64,000 bases of DNA from positions 1 to 64,000 of the forward strand of contig NZ_JAAXLS010000018.1 in assembly GCF_012328925.1 (NCBI RefSeq), written 5' to 3'. Positions within the stretch are counted from its first letter, which is position 1, and each line of letters starts with the position of its first letter. A program made the position numbers and the translations under genes. This DNA is from Amycolatopsis acididurans (GTDB lineage: Bacteria > Actinomycetota > Actinomycetes > Mycobacteriales > Pseudonocardiaceae). The notes beneath the pieces were generated by a model, which was given only the letters and a program-made list of their open reading frames with translations, did not search any database and was not told the origin of the DNA. Of the stretch, positions 43,102 to 52,453 are shown piece by piece.

Positions 43102-44274
43102 TCAGTCGATCGTGAACGGGTCGTAGCGGATCTGGTCCAGCGCGGTGCCCGCGACGAGCATTCGCGAGACCGTCGCCCTGATCATCGCGGGAGAACCCGA
43201 CACCAGTACGTCGCATCCCGGCCAGGCGCCGAACTTCGTGACGACGTCGGCCAGCATGCCCTGCTCGCCCCCGGCCGGCGCCGGGCCGCTCTCGACCACG
43301 GGCGTGATCGTCAGCCACGGATTGCACGAGGCCATCATGCGAAGGCCCTCCAGCGCGTACAGGTCGTCGCGCGTGCGGCCGCCGTAGAACAACCGCACCT
43401 TCGGGTTCTCGCCCCACTGGGCCAGCCCGTCGAGCAGCGACTGCATGGGCGCGATCCCGGTGCCGCCCGCCACCATCAGCACGTCCCGGCCGGACTCCCG
43501 GTCGATCGAGAGCCGTCCCACCGGCGGCCCGATCCGCCAGACGTCGCCCTTCTGGGTGTGGCTCACGATCGCACGCGACACCCAGCCGCCGTCGACCGCG
43601 CGGACGTGGAACTCCAGCGAGCCGTCGGGCCGCGGCGCGTTCGCCGGCGACAGGTAGCGCCACAGCCGCGGCCGCTGCGGCACCTCGACGCTCAGGTACT
43701 GCCCGGCGAAGAACGGGATCTCCGCCTCCGGTTCCACGCGCACCATCGCCAGGTCCCAGCTCAGCCTGCGGTGATCGGCGACCAGCCCGGACCAGTTCGG
43801 CGGGTTGGTGTCGGAGGCGGCGGCCTCCTGCATCTGCCGCGCGATGATCGTGAACGCCTCGGCCCACGCCCGTTCGACGTCGGGCGTCCAGTCCGGGCCC
43901 AGCTGGGTCTTCATCGCGGCGAGCAGCGCCGTGCCGATCGCCTCGTAGTGCTTGGGGATGACGCCGAACTTGCGGTGGTCGCGGCCGAGCTGGCGCAGGA
44001 ACGGCACCAGATCGTCGGGCTGGTCGACCATCTGCACCACGTGCACCAGTGCGCGCACCATCCGGTTGCGCTGCACTTCCATGTTGATGGGGAAGAAGTC
44101 GCGCGTGGCCGGGGCGAGGGTGAACAGCATCCCGTAGAAGAACTGCGTCACTTCCGGCAGGTACGGCTCGGCCTTCGCCCAGGAATCCCGAATGAGCCGG
44201 ACCATTGCGGTAACGGCCGGCGGCGCCACCCGGTGTACGGACCGGGGGACGGGACTGACGGGTTCGGCGGTCAT
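43102..44274 (-). CDS. flavohemoglobin-like protein
   Basis: A 390-residue protein with an N-terminal globin (about 25-155; KHYEAIGTALL carries the probable proximal His near 109). An FAD-binding domain follows (FFAGQYLSVEVP), then an NAD-binding domain (DVLMVAGGTGIAPMQSLL, RLFYGGRTRDDLYAL). This is the Hmp-type layout used for NO dioxygenation, though some actinobacterial members act on other electron partners. The N-terminal 20 residues are a proline-rich extension. The region upstream contains a 9-bp inverted repeat (44296-44335) that may be an operator. Confidence 0.88.
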   Translation of the reverse strand: MTAEPVSPVPRSVHRVAPPAVTAMVRLIRDSWAKAEPYLPEVTQFFYGMLFTLAPATRDFFPINMEVQRNRMVRALVHVVQMVDQPDDLVPFLRQLGRDHRKFGVIPKHYEAIGTALLAAMKTQLGPDWTPDVERAWAEAFTIIARQMQEAAASDTNPPNWSGLVADHRRLSWDLAMVRVEPEAEIPFFAGQYLSVEVPQRPRLWRYLSPANAPRPDGSLEFHVRAVDGGWVSRAIVSHTQKGDVWRIGPPVGRLSIDRESGRDVLMVAGGTGIAPMQSLLDGLAQWGENPKVRLFYGGRTRDDLYALEGLRMMASCNPWLTITPVVESGPAPAGGEQGMLADVVTKFGAWPGCDVLVSGSPAMIRATVSRMLVAGTALDQIRYDPFTID

Positions 44275-44615
44275 GGCTGTCGTAGTGCTCCGGGGTGCGC
44301 GTTCATGCTCGGGCTCGATTATTCACGAACGCGCAATAGCAGCGGTTCGCAGCGCAGCAGCAGGCCAGGAGGGCGACTACTGCGTGAAACGATCACGAAT
44401 ATTCCACCCTCATCAGTCAATAATCTGCCTGAAAGTGGGAAGGGTTTAGGTCGCAGAGTAACCGCACCTGGGCGTTTTGCCCGCAGAGTTGCTCCGTCCG
44501 GGTGGCAGAACAATATCGACTGGGTGACCCGCCTCACCTATACGATGCCCGCTTTATCCTGTTAGCAGCAGTATAGTTGTATGTGACAACCAATAATGCT
44601 TCAGCGGAGGCCCGG
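44275..44615. other. intergenic region with two inverted repeats between flavohemoglobin and marR
   Basis: No gene is supported in these 341 bp, which separate divergent genes and are AT-richer than their surroundings. TGCGCGTTC (44296-44304) is repeated inverted at 44327-44335, close to the flavohemoglobin start. GTTGT and ACAAC (44576-44580 and 44586-44590) form a second inverted repeat just before the marR gene. An isolated AGGAGG at 44368 has no suitable start after it. Confidence 0.6.
44576..44590. promoter_or_regulatory. MarR operator-like inverted repeat
   Basis: GTTGTATGTGACAAC has 5-bp inverted arms around a 5-bp centre, 25 bp before the marR ATG. Its form and position fit an autoregulatory MarR site. 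Confidence 0.45.
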
Positions 44616-45083
44616 ATGACCCTCAGCGAGGACGCGAGCCTCGAACTGATGCGGCAACTGCGCGTCGCCGGACAGCTCCAGCACGCCTGGATCAGCCAGT
44701 CCTGGCAGAGCGAGGAGGGCGGGCTGCATCCCGCGGCCGCGATGCTGCTGAGCGATCTCATGCAGCACGGCGAATCCAGGCCGTCCGAGCTGGCGAAACG
44801 CAAGATGGTCGACATCTCGGTGGTGAGCAGGCAGATCGCGCAGCTTGCCGCCGCCGGCCTGATCGACCGGCGCCCCGCCCCGGAGGACGGCCGCGCCGCA
44901 CTGGTAAGTGTCTCGGCGGCCGGCGAGGCCATGATGAAGCGCTGGCGTCAGCAGCACATCGACTTCGTCCGCGGCGCCCTGCACGACTGGACCGATGACG
45001 AGGTCACCGCGCTGACGCAGCGGCTGGAGCTGATGAACGAGGCGCTGCGCGCCGCCGTCCGCCCCGTCGGCGGGATGGCCTGA
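44616..45083 (+). CDS. MarR-family transcriptional regulator
   Basis: A 155-residue winged-helix protein. The DNA-binding part is HGESRPSELAKRKMVDISVVSRQIAQLAAAGLIDRRPAPEDGRAALVSV in outline (about residues 60-110), flanked by dimerisation helices. The ATG at 44616 is chosen for GGAGG 5 nt upstream; a GTG at 44583 and TTG at 44577 lie inside the operator-like repeat. It is divergent from the flavohemoglobin gene and convergent with the ClC channel gene, so regulation of the flavohemoglobin is possible but not shown. Confidence 0.85.
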   Translation: MTLSEDASLELMRQLRVAGQLQHAWISQSWQSEEGGLHPAAAMLLSDLMQHGESRPSELAKRKMVDISVVSRQIAQLAAAGLIDRRPAPEDGRAALVSVSAAGEAMMKRWRQQHIDFVRGALHDWTDDEVTALTQRLELMNEALRAAVRPVGGMA

Positions 45084-45092
45084 ACCCGCCGC

Positions 45093-46688
45093 TCACCCGG
45101 TCGCGGCGGGCAGCAGGCGCTCACGACGCCGTTCCTCTTCGAGGTCGTGCCGCCGCGCGTGCAGGAGCTGATCGAGCGTGATGACGCCCAGCGTCCGGCC
45201 CGGTTCGGCGGGATCGACGACGGGTGCCTCGGTGATCGAATGCTCGGCGAAGATGTTCGCCACCTCGCGCAGCGTGTTCTCGGGGAACACCACCGTCTCG
45301 CCCTCGGCCGGCCGCCCCGCGCCCTCGGTCATGACCTCGTGCGCGAAGAACGTCTCCAGCGGGTCCGTGCTGTACTCGCGGGTCAGGTGCAGGCCACGGC
45401 GCGCGATCTTCTCGGTGAGCACGGACCGTTTGAGCACCAGCGCCGACACCAGGTAGGCCGACACCGAGGCGATCAGCAACGGCAGCAGATCGCTCCACGC
45501 GTGGGTCAGCTCCAGCGTGAACACGACCCCGGTCAGCGGCGAGCGCATGACCCCGCCGACGACCGCGGCCAGGCCGGCCAGCGCCCAGAAGCCGGGGAAG
45601 ACCTGCGGCAGCACCATTCCTTCGAGCGCACCCAGCGCCCCGCCGATCATGAACACCGGCGCGAGCACGCCGCCCGAGGTGCCGGAGCCCAGTGACAGTG
45701 CCCAGATCAGCGTCTTGACCGTGAGGATGCCGACGATCAGGCCCATGGTCGCGCGGCCGGTGAGCAGGGTGTCGATGACGTCGTAGCCGACGCCGAGCGC
45801 GCGGGGTTCGAACAGGCCGCCCAGCCCGATGACCGCGCCGCCGATCATCGGCCACCACATCCAGTGCAGCCGCAGCTTGGCGAACGTGTCCTCGGCCAGG
45901 TAGACCAGCGCGGTGGCGCCGATGGCCAGCACACCGCCGGTCAGCCCGACCACCACCGTCAGCGCGGTCGGCAGCGCGCCGGGGTGCACGGTGGCCGAAA
46001 CCGGGAAGACCGGGTTGCCGCCGAGGAGCCAGCCGCGGCACACCGTGGAGACCGACACGGCGGCGGCGACCGGGATCAGGCTGCGCGGACGCCACTCGAA
46101 CAGCAGCAGCTCGACCGCGAGCAACACGGAGGCCAGCGGCGCGTTGAACGTCGCGGCCATCCCGCCGGCCGCACCGGCCACCAGCAGGGTTTTCCGCTCG
46201 TCCGCGGACAGCTTGAGCAGCTGGGCGAGGATCGAGCCGACCGCGCCGCCGGTCATGATGATCGGTCCCTCGGCACCGAACGGGCCACCCGAGCCGATGC
46301 TGATCGCCGCGGACACCGGCTTGAGCACCGCGACACGCGGCGAGACCCGGCTGCCGCCGACCAGGATCGCCTCGATGGCCTCGGGCATTCCGTGGCCGCG
46401 AATCTTCTCCGAACCGAACCGGGCCATCAGCCCGACCACGAGGCCACCGGCGACGGGGGCCAGCAGTACGAGCCACGGCGGCGCATGCGCGTCGGCGGGC
46501 GAGACCAGCCCGAACGCGACGCGCTGGTAGAAGACGAGGTTGGTGACCAGGCCGATGAGGTGCAGCAGCGTCCAGGCCGCACCCGCCGAGGCGGCGCCGA
46601 TGCCGAAGGCGATGGCGGTGATCAGCAGTACCCGTGGCCGCAGGGTGAAGTCCCCGAGGTGGGCGGCCCGGTTCGGTACGGCGCTCAC
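45093..46688 (-). CDS. ClC-type chloride channel/antiporter with CBS region
   Basis: A 531-residue ClC protein. The selectivity motifs GSGGPFGAEGPI (near residue 132, with the gating Glu) and the later GSGTSGGVLAPVFMIG segment are clear. About 12-18 membrane helices are spread over residues 20-430. The C-terminal 90 residues form a CBS-like domain (FFAHEVMTEGAG, NIFAEHSITEAPVVD, LGVITLDQLLHARR). The GTG start overlaps the stop of the upstream marR gene (GTGA). Whether it is a channel or a H+/Cl- exchanger is not certain from sequence. Confidence 0.88.
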   Translation of the reverse strand: MSAVPNRAAHLGDFTLRPRVLLITAIAFGIGAASAGAAWTLLHLIGLVTNLVFYQRVAFGLVSPADAHAPPWLVLLAPVAGGLVVGLMARFGSEKIRGHGMPEAIEAILVGGSRVSPRVAVLKPVSAAISIGSGGPFGAEGPIIMTGGAVGSILAQLLKLSADERKTLLVAGAAGGMAATFNAPLASVLLAVELLLFEWRPRSLIPVAAAVSVSTVCRGWLLGGNPVFPVSATVHPGALPTALTVVVGLTGGVLAIGATALVYLAEDTFAKLRLHWMWWPMIGGAVIGLGGLFEPRALGVGYDVIDTLLTGRATMGLIVGILTVKTLIWALSLGSGTSGGVLAPVFMIGGALGALEGMVLPQVFPGFWALAGLAAVVGGVMRSPLTGVVFTLELTHAWSDLLPLLIASVSAYLVSALVLKRSVLTEKIARRGLHLTREYSTDPLETFFAHEVMTEGAGRPAEGETVVFPENTLREVANIFAEHSITEAPVVDPAEPGRTLGVITLDQLLHARRHDLEEERRRERLLPAATG

Positions 46689-47164
46689 AGCGGCAGGGGC
46701 CCGGCGGCACCGACGGCCGGGACGTGGTCGCTGTTGCGGCAGAACTCGACGGCCGTTTCGACGGCCGCCGCGTGGTGCTCCGGCGACATCCGGTCGAGCA
46801 CCGCGGCGAGCATTTCGTGCCGTCGGTCCAGCACGTCGGTGACCAGCCGCCTGCCGCGCTCGGTCACGTCGAGGGTCACCACACTGCGGTTGCGCTCGTC
46901 GGTTCCCCGCTCCACCAGGCCGGCCTTGGCCAGCCGGTCGACGGTGCGGGTCACGGCGGAGGCGCCCTGCCGCAGCTCACCGGCCAGCTTCGTGGACGGG
47001 ACCCGGCCGAGACCGGCAAGGGTGAGCAGCAGACGGAACTGGGGCAGGCTCACCTGCCCGTCCAGCACGTCGAGACTCTCCAGCGAGATCCCGACCAGTG
47101 CACGGGTCAGGACCTCGAACGCCGCCACATCATCTCTGGTCTTCACGACGGCAAATGTTGTCAT
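46685..47164 (-). CDS. MarR-family regulator upstream of the ClC gene
   Basis: A 159-residue MarR protein with the winged helix VPSTKLAGELRQGASAVTRTVDRLAKAGLVERGTDERNRSVVTL in outline (about 58-102). The ATG at 47164 is taken; a TTG two codons upstream and a GTG six codons downstream are alternatives. It overlaps the ClC gene by 4 nt, so the channel is probably its target. It is divergent from the RibD/DHFR-like gene, and the 68-bp gap must hold both promoters. Confidence 0.85.
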   Translation of the reverse strand: MTTFAVVKTRDDVAAFEVLTRALVGISLESLDVLDGQVSLPQFRLLLTLAGLGRVPSTKLAGELRQGASAVTRTVDRLAKAGLVERGTDERNRSVVTLDVTERGRRLVTDVLDRRHEMLAAVLDRMSPEHHAAAVETAVEFCRNSDHVPAVGAAGPLPL

Positions 47165-47232
47165 GAGCAATTATTTCGTGGCAACAGAAAGTGGCGGGCG
47201 CCGCACTTCCGTTCTGCGCCAAGATGGAGTCC

Positions 47233-47790
47233 ATGGGCCGACTCATCTACAGCGGGATCATGTCGCTGGACGGGTACACCACCGACCGCGACGGCGAGTT
47301 CGACTGGAGTGCGCCCGACGAGGAGGTGCACGCGTTCATCAACGACCTCGAGCGCCCGATCGGCACCTACCTCTACGGGCGCCGGATGTATGAGACGGTG
47401 GCGGTCTGGGAGACCGACCCCTCGCTCGCCGAAGGCCCGCCCGTGATGCGCGACTTCGCGCAGATCTGGCAGGCCGCCGAGAAGATCGTCTACTCCGGCA
47501 CGCTGCTCGAGCCGCTGACGAAACGGACCCGGATCGAGCGCACGTTCGAGCCGGACACGGTCCGCGAACTGAAGGAGCGGACCGGCCACGACATCGAGAT
47601 CGGCGGTCCGGAACTGGCGGCCCACGCCGTACGCGCCGGCCTCGTGGACGAGTACCACCTGTTCCTCAACCCGGTCGTCGTCGGCGGCGGCAAGCCGTAC
47701 CTGCCCAGCGGCATGCACCGGGAGCTGGAACTGCTCGACCAGCACCGGTTCGCGAATGGGGTGGTCTTTCTGCGATATCGGCAGACTTGA
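47233..47790 (+). CDS. RibD C-terminal/dihydrofolate-reductase-like protein
   Basis: A 185-residue reductase of the RibD_C/DHFR superfamily (YwjB-like). It opens GRLIYSGIMSLDGYTTDRDG, has LYGRRMYET near residue 47 and IEIGGPELAAHAVRAGLVDEYHLFLNPVVVGGGKPYL near 120-155. Single-domain members use NADPH, but their substrate is unknown. The ATG at 47233 is preferred for GGAG 4 nt upstream over ATGs at 47224 and earlier. The stop codon lies inside the HAIR element of clpB. Confidence 0.85.
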   Translation: MGRLIYSGIMSLDGYTTDRDGEFDWSAPDEEVHAFINDLERPIGTYLYGRRMYETVAVWETDPSLAEGPPVMRDFAQIWQAAEKIVYSGTLLEPLTKRTRIERTFEPDTVRELKERTGHDIEIGGPELAAHAVRAGLVDEYHLFLNPVVVGGGKPYLPSGMHRELELLDQHRFANGVVFLRYRQT

Positions 47791-47805
47791 GCGGAACACA
47801 CTCAA
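47787..47805 (+). promoter_or_regulatory. HAIR (HspR) operator upstream of clpB
   Basis: TTGAGC-GGAACAC-ACTCAA has the HAIR layout (inverted TTGAG/CTCAA with 9 nt between). It lies 76 bp before the clpB start and overlaps the stop codon of the preceding gene. It is the third HAIR in this window and links clpB to the HspR encoded at 41084-41518. Confidence 0.8.
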
Positions 47806-47881
47806 CTTTTCTGACGTTATGCATAGCGACGGCCGGTGTTGCAGGCTGTCAGCAGGCAAGACTTCGACATGGAGTGTGGGG

Positions 47882-50476
47882 ATGGACGCTTTCAACCCGA
47901 CGACGAAGACCCAGCAGGCGATCTCGTCGGCGGCACAGGCGGCGACCGTGGCGGGCAACCCGAGCATCGCACCGGCGCACCTGCTCGGCGCGCTGCTCGC
48001 GCAGAGCGACGGGATCGCCGGACCGCTGCTGACAGCGGTCGGCGCCGATCCGGCTCAGGTGCACAAGGAGCTCGAACCGATCACGAACGGACTGCCCTCG
48101 GCCACCGGCGCGACCGTGTCCACCCCCCAGTTCGACACCTACGCGCTCAAGTCACTGACCTACGCGCAGAAGCTCGCCACGGAGATGGGCGACGAGTACG
48201 TCTCCACCGAGCACCTCATGGTCGGCCTCGCCGCCGAGGGTGGCCAGGTCGCCGACCTGCTCAACCGGCACGGTGCCACGGCCGACGCGCTGCGCGAGGC
48301 GTTCACCAAGGTGCGCGGCTCGGCCCGCATCACCAGCCCCGACCCGGAGGGCACGTTCAAGGCGCTGGAGAAGTACGGCGTCGACCTCACCGAGCGCGCC
48401 CGCAAGGGCGAGCTGGACCCGGTCATCGGGCGCGACACCGAGATCCGGCGCGTGGTGCAGGTGCTGTCGCGCCGCACGAAGAACAACCCGGTGCTGATCG
48501 GTGAACCCGGTGTCGGCAAGACCGCGATCGTGGAGGGCCTCGCCCAGCGGGTCGTCGCCGGCGACGTGCCGGAATCGCTGCGGGGCAAGAAGGTCGTCGC
48601 GCTGGACCTCGGTTCGATGGTGGCCGGCGCGAAGTACCGCGGTGAGTTCGAGGAGCGGCTCAAGGCCGTGCTCAAGGAGATCACCGAATCGGCCGGCCAG
48701 GTCATCACGTTCATCGACGAGCTGCACACGATCGTCGGCGCCGGCGCGACCGGCGAGGGCGGTGCGATGGACGCGGGCAACATGATCAAGCCGATGCTCG
48801 CCCGCGGTGAGCTGCGGATGGTCGGCGCGACCACGCTGGACGAGTACCGCAAGCACATCGAGAAGGACGCGGCGCTGGAACGGCGCTTCCAGCAGGTGCT
48901 GGTCGGTGAGCCGTCGGTCGAGGACACCATCGGCATCCTGCGTGGCCTCAAGGAGCGCTACGAGGTGCACCACGGTGTCCGGATCACCGACGCCGCGCTG
49001 GTGTCGGCGGCGACGCTGTCCGACCGCTACATCACCGCGCGTTTCCTGCCGGACAAGGCGATCGACCTCGTCGACGAGGCCGCGTCCCGGTTGCGCATGG
49101 AGATCGACTCCCGGCCCGTCGAGATCGACGAGGTCGAGCGTGCCGTGCGCAGGCTCGAAATCGAAGAGATGGCGCTGGAAAAGGAAGAGGACGTCGTTTC
49201 GAAGGAACGGCTGGACGCGCTGCGTGCCGAGCTGGCGGAGAAGCGCGAGCAACTGTCCGCGCTGACCGCGCGCTGGCAGAACGAGAAGGGCTCGATCGAG
49301 AAGGTCCGCGACCTCAAGGAGCAGCTGGAGCAGCTGCGCGGCGAGGCGGACCGCGCAGAGCGCGATGCGGATCTCGGCCGGGCGGCCGAACTGCGCTACG
49401 GCAAGATCCCGGCGCTGGAGAAGGACCTCGAACTCGCGCAGGCTTCGACGGCCGAACGCGCCGACGTGATGCTCAAGGAAGAGGTCGGCGCGGACGACGT
49501 CGCCGACGTGGTGAGCGCGTGGACCGGCATCCCCGCCGGACGGTTGCTCGAAGGCGAGACCGGCAAGCTGCTCCGGATGGAGGAGGAGCTGGGCAAGCGG
49601 GTCGTCGGGCAGCGGGAGGCGGTGACCGCGGTTTCGGACGCGGTGCGCCGCACTCGTGCCGGCGTGGCCGACCCGGACCGGCCGACCGGTTCGTTCCTGT
49701 TCCTCGGCCCGACCGGTGTCGGCAAGACCGAGCTGGCGAAGGCGCTCGCGGAGTTCCTGTTCGACGACGAGCGGGCGATGACCCGCATCGACATGAGCGA
49801 GTACTCCGAGAAGCACAGCGTCGCGCGGCTGGTCGGCGCGCCGCCCGGCTACGTCGGCTACGACCAGGGCGGCCAGCTCACCGAGGCCGTGCGCCGGCGC
49901 CCGTACTCGGTCGTGCTGCTGGACGAGGTCGAGAAGGCGCATCCGGACGTGTTCGACGTGCTGTTGCAGGTGCTCGACGACGGCCGGCTGACCGACGGTC
50001 AGGGCCGCACGGTCGACTTCCGCAACACGATCCTGGTGCTGACCTCGAACCTCGGCTCGCAGGCGATCGCCGACGCGGCGATGGACGAGCGGCAGCGCAG
50101 GGACGCGGTGCTCTCGGTGGTGCAGCGGCACTTCAAGCCGGAGTTCCTGAACCGGCTGGACGACATCGTGGTGTTCCACGCGCTCGACACCGAGCAGCTG
50201 ACGTCTATTGTGGACATCCAGGTGCGGCGGCTCGCCCAGCGCCTCGCGCAGCGGCGGCTCACTCTGGACGTCACCGACGGTGCACGCGAATGGCTCGCGC
50301 TCAACGGCTTCGACCCGATCTACGGCGCTCGTCCGCTGCGGCGGCTGGTGCAGTCGGCGATCGGCGACCAGCTGGCGAAGAAGCTGCTCGCGGGCGAGAT
50401 CCGCGACGGCGACACCGTCCGGGTGGACGTCCCCGCCCTGGAGGCGAGCGACACGCTGACGGTGGTTCGCGCGTAA
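47882..50476 (+). CDS. clpB: disaggregase ClpB
   Basis: An 864-residue ClpB. The N-terminal Clp-N domain (1-145) is followed by the first AAA+ module, with GEPGVGKTAIVEG near residue 207 and the Walker B FIDELHTIVGAG. A coiled-coil middle domain runs from about 400 to 520. The second AAA+ module has GPTGVGKTELAKAL near 608 and the pore loop GYVGYDQGG, then a C-terminal D2-small domain. Together with DnaK it rescues aggregated proteins. The ATG at 47882 matches the family start MDAFNPTTKTQ, with GGAG 7 nt upstream. The upstream HAIR indicates HspR control. Confidence 0.96.
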   Translation: MDAFNPTTKTQQAISSAAQAATVAGNPSIAPAHLLGALLAQSDGIAGPLLTAVGADPAQVHKELEPITNGLPSATGATVSTPQFDTYALKSLTYAQKLATEMGDEYVSTEHLMVGLAAEGGQVADLLNRHGATADALREAFTKVRGSARITSPDPEGTFKALEKYGVDLTERARKGELDPVIGRDTEIRRVVQVLSRRTKNNPVLIGEPGVGKTAIVEGLAQRVVAGDVPESLRGKKVVALDLGSMVAGAKYRGEFEERLKAVLKEITESAGQVITFIDELHTIVGAGATGEGGAMDAGNMIKPMLARGELRMVGATTLDEYRKHIEKDAALERRFQQVLVGEPSVEDTIGILRGLKERYEVHHGVRITDAALVSAATLSDRYITARFLPDKAIDLVDEAASRLRMEIDSRPVEIDEVERAVRRLEIEEMALEKEEDVVSKERLDALRAELAEKREQLSALTARWQNEKGSIEKVRDLKEQLEQLRGEADRAERDADLGRAAELRYGKIPALEKDLELAQASTAERADVMLKEEVGADDVADVVSAWTGIPAGRLLEGETGKLLRMEEELGKRVVGQREAVTAVSDAVRRTRAGVADPDRPTGSFLFLGPTGVGKTELAKALAEFLFDDERAMTRIDMSEYSEKHSVARLVGAPPGYVGYDQGGQLTEAVRRRPYSVVLLDEVEKAHPDVFDVLLQVLDDGRLTDGQGRTVDFRNTILVLTSNLGSQAIADAAMDERQRRDAVLSVVQRHFKPEFLNRLDDIVVFHALDTEQLTSIVDIQVRRLAQRLAQRRLTLDVTDGAREWLALNGFDPIYGARPLRRLVQSAIGDQLAKKLLAGEIRDGDTVRVDVPALEASDTLTVVRA

Positions 50477-50515
50477 ACCCGGGAGGTTCCGTCGTCGCCG
50501 AGGCGATCTGCCAAC

Positions 50516-50565
50516 CTTGGCCACACTTGGCCACACTTGGCCACACTCAGACACACATGGCCACA
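50516..50565. repeat. tandem 10-bp repeats upstream of the AlbA_2 gene
   Basis: CTTGGCCACA occurs three times in a row (50516-50545), followed by the related CTCAGACACA and CATGGCCACA (to 50565). The array ends 27 bp before the TTG start of the AlbA_2 gene. A 10-bp period puts each TGGCCA on the same helix face. Confidence 0.8.
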
Positions 50566-50592
50566 GTGTGAAGAGTGACCAAGAGGTGACCC

Positions 50593-52341
50593 TTGGATAC
50601 CGCGACGCTGATCGCACGCATGCGGCGGGTTGACGCCGAGCTGGCCGATGTCGAGGTGAAAGCCGCGGTGGGCGGGTTACCGGCTACGGTGCCCGAGACG
50701 GTGAGCGCATTCGCGAACGGGTCGGGCGGCACCCTTCTTCTCGGTATTGACGAGGAGAAAGGGTTCCACCCGGCTCCAGGGTTCGACGCGAGGGCCATCC
50801 GAGACGCGCTCGCCGGCGCATGCGCGGACAAGCTCGAGCCGCCGGTACGAGCACCGATCGAGGTGGAGGAGTTCGAGGGCGGCACGATCGTTCGGCTCGA
50901 CGTAGCCGAACTGGATCCGGTCGAAAAACCGTCGTTCGTCAAAACGCGCGGAGTCTACGGTGGCTCGTTCATCCGTTCCGGCGACGGGGATCGTCGGCTC
51001 ACGCATTATGAAACAACTCAGCTGCTGTCCAATAAGAGCCAGCCAACGCACGATCGCGAGCCCGTTGCCGAGGCAACCACCCAAGACCTGGACACCGATC
51101 TCCTAGCCGAATATCTGGCGCGCGTGCGCAAGGGATCTCCGGCCTTCCGCGAGATCGAGGACGAGACACTGCTGCGTCGCCTGGGTGTGCTGCGTCGCGA
51201 TGTCGACGGCGTACTGCGCCCGACCGTCGCGGGACTGCTCTGCCTTGGCGAGTACCCACAGGAGTTCTTCCCGCAACTGTTCCTCTCGTTCGTCGTACTG
51301 CCGGGATCGACCATGGGCGAGACGTCGCCTGACGGAGCCCGGTTCCTGGACAACCGGACCATCACCGGCCCGATCCCGACCATGGTGGCCGATGGCATCG
51401 CAGCCGCGATCCAGAACATGCGCAAGGCGGCGGTCATCCGGGGCATCGGCCGGGAGGACCGGTACGACTACCCCCTCGATGTAATCCGTGAGCTCCTGGT
51501 GAACGCGTTGATGCACCGTGACTACAGTCCGGAAGCACGAGGCGCTCAGGTTCAGATCGAGCTCTATCCCGACCGCCTTGTGGTCAAGAGCCCGGGTGGC
51601 CTGTACGGGCCCATCACCCCCGAACAACTCGGCACCGACGACCAGGTGAACACCTCGCGTAATCAGACCCTGGCCGCGTTGCTTGTGGATATCACCTTGC
51701 CCGGATCTCGCGGAGAGTCACTATGTGAGAACCGCGGCTCTGGCCTACCGAGCGTCATGGCTGAGCTCCGGCGAGTAGGCATGAGCCCCCCGGAGTTCGA
51801 TATTGGTCCCGGCCAGGTGACCGTGAAGCTCCCTCAACACGCCCTACTCGCTCCCGAAACCATTGAGTGGATCGGTTCGCTGGGGTTGGCCGGGCTTACC
51901 GACGAGCAGCACCTCGCACTCGCGATGATGCGCAACACCGGCCGGGTCACGAACGCGATGCTGCAAGCCTGGGGTGTTGACGTACTCGCCGCCGGACGGG
52001 CGGTTCACGATCTTGTCTCGCGCGGTATCGCGGTGCGCAGCGGGGGACGCCGTTACGCCAGCTACCACTTGGTGGAAGACCTGCCCACGCTCTTCGATTC
52101 CCTCACGACGGCGGGCGCATCGGACGGCCGGGCCACCGCCGTCGGCATCGAGGCCGAGCTTGATGCCGTGGTCCAGGCCATTCGTGCCGGCGACGTTACG
52201 CCGGCAGCTTTACGCGAACGGCTGGGGATCAGCCAGCGAACCCTGGCACGCCGCTTGGCCGAGCTGACCCGCCGGGGGGTAATCGCACCCACTCGTCCGG
52301 AACGCAGCAGTCGCCAGACTTACCGCATCGAGCAAAGGTGA
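50593..52341 (+). CDS. AlbA_2/Schlafen-type ATP-binding protein
   Basis: A 582-residue protein. It has an N-terminal AlbA_2 (Schlafen-like) domain at about 10-125 (VEVKAAVGGLP, FANGSGGTLLLGIDEE). A HATPase_c_4-like region lies near 290-400 (IRELLVNALMHRDYS, ENRGSGLPSVMAELR), then winged-helix segments at the C-terminus (ALRERLGISQRTLARRLAELTRRGVIAPT). Such proteins are annotated as putative regulators or helicase-related and are often found in accessory regions. The start is a TTG with AGAGGTG about 4 nt upstream. Third codon positions are less G/C-biased than in the flanking genes, which hints at transfer. Confidence 0.8.
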   Translation: MDTATLIARMRRVDAELADVEVKAAVGGLPATVPETVSAFANGSGGTLLLGIDEEKGFHPAPGFDARAIRDALAGACADKLEPPVRAPIEVEEFEGGTIVRLDVAELDPVEKPSFVKTRGVYGGSFIRSGDGDRRLTHYETTQLLSNKSQPTHDREPVAEATTQDLDTDLLAEYLARVRKGSPAFREIEDETLLRRLGVLRRDVDGVLRPTVAGLLCLGEYPQEFFPQLFLSFVVLPGSTMGETSPDGARFLDNRTITGPIPTMVADGIAAAIQNMRKAAVIRGIGREDRYDYPLDVIRELLVNALMHRDYSPEARGAQVQIELYPDRLVVKSPGGLYGPITPEQLGTDDQVNTSRNQTLAALLVDITLPGSRGESLCENRGSGLPSVMAELRRVGMSPPEFDIGPGQVTVKLPQHALLAPETIEWIGSLGLAGLTDEQHLALAMMRNTGRVTNAMLQAWGVDVLAAGRAVHDLVSRGIAVRSGGRRYASYHLVEDLPTLFDSLTTAGASDGRATAVGIEAELDAVVQAIRAGDVTPAALRERLGISQRTLARRLAELTRRGVIAPTRPERSSRQTYRIEQR

Positions 52342-52404
52342 CGAATCAGTCTGCGCGGCAGTTCGTTCGGCCGGTCAGGCCGGCACACTAACGAGTGGTG
52401 ACGA

Positions 52405-52437
52405 CACGGCCCGCTGATCTTGGTTCAGCGGGCCGTG
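52405..52437 (+). terminator. 13-bp-stem terminator after the AlbA_2 gene
   Basis: CACGGCCCGCTGA (52405-52417) pairs perfectly with 52425-52437 across a 7-nt loop. It lies 64 bp past the AlbA_2 stop and just before the next gene. No T-tract follows. Confidence 0.7.
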
Positions 52438-52453
52438 GCGATACCCTGGGCGC

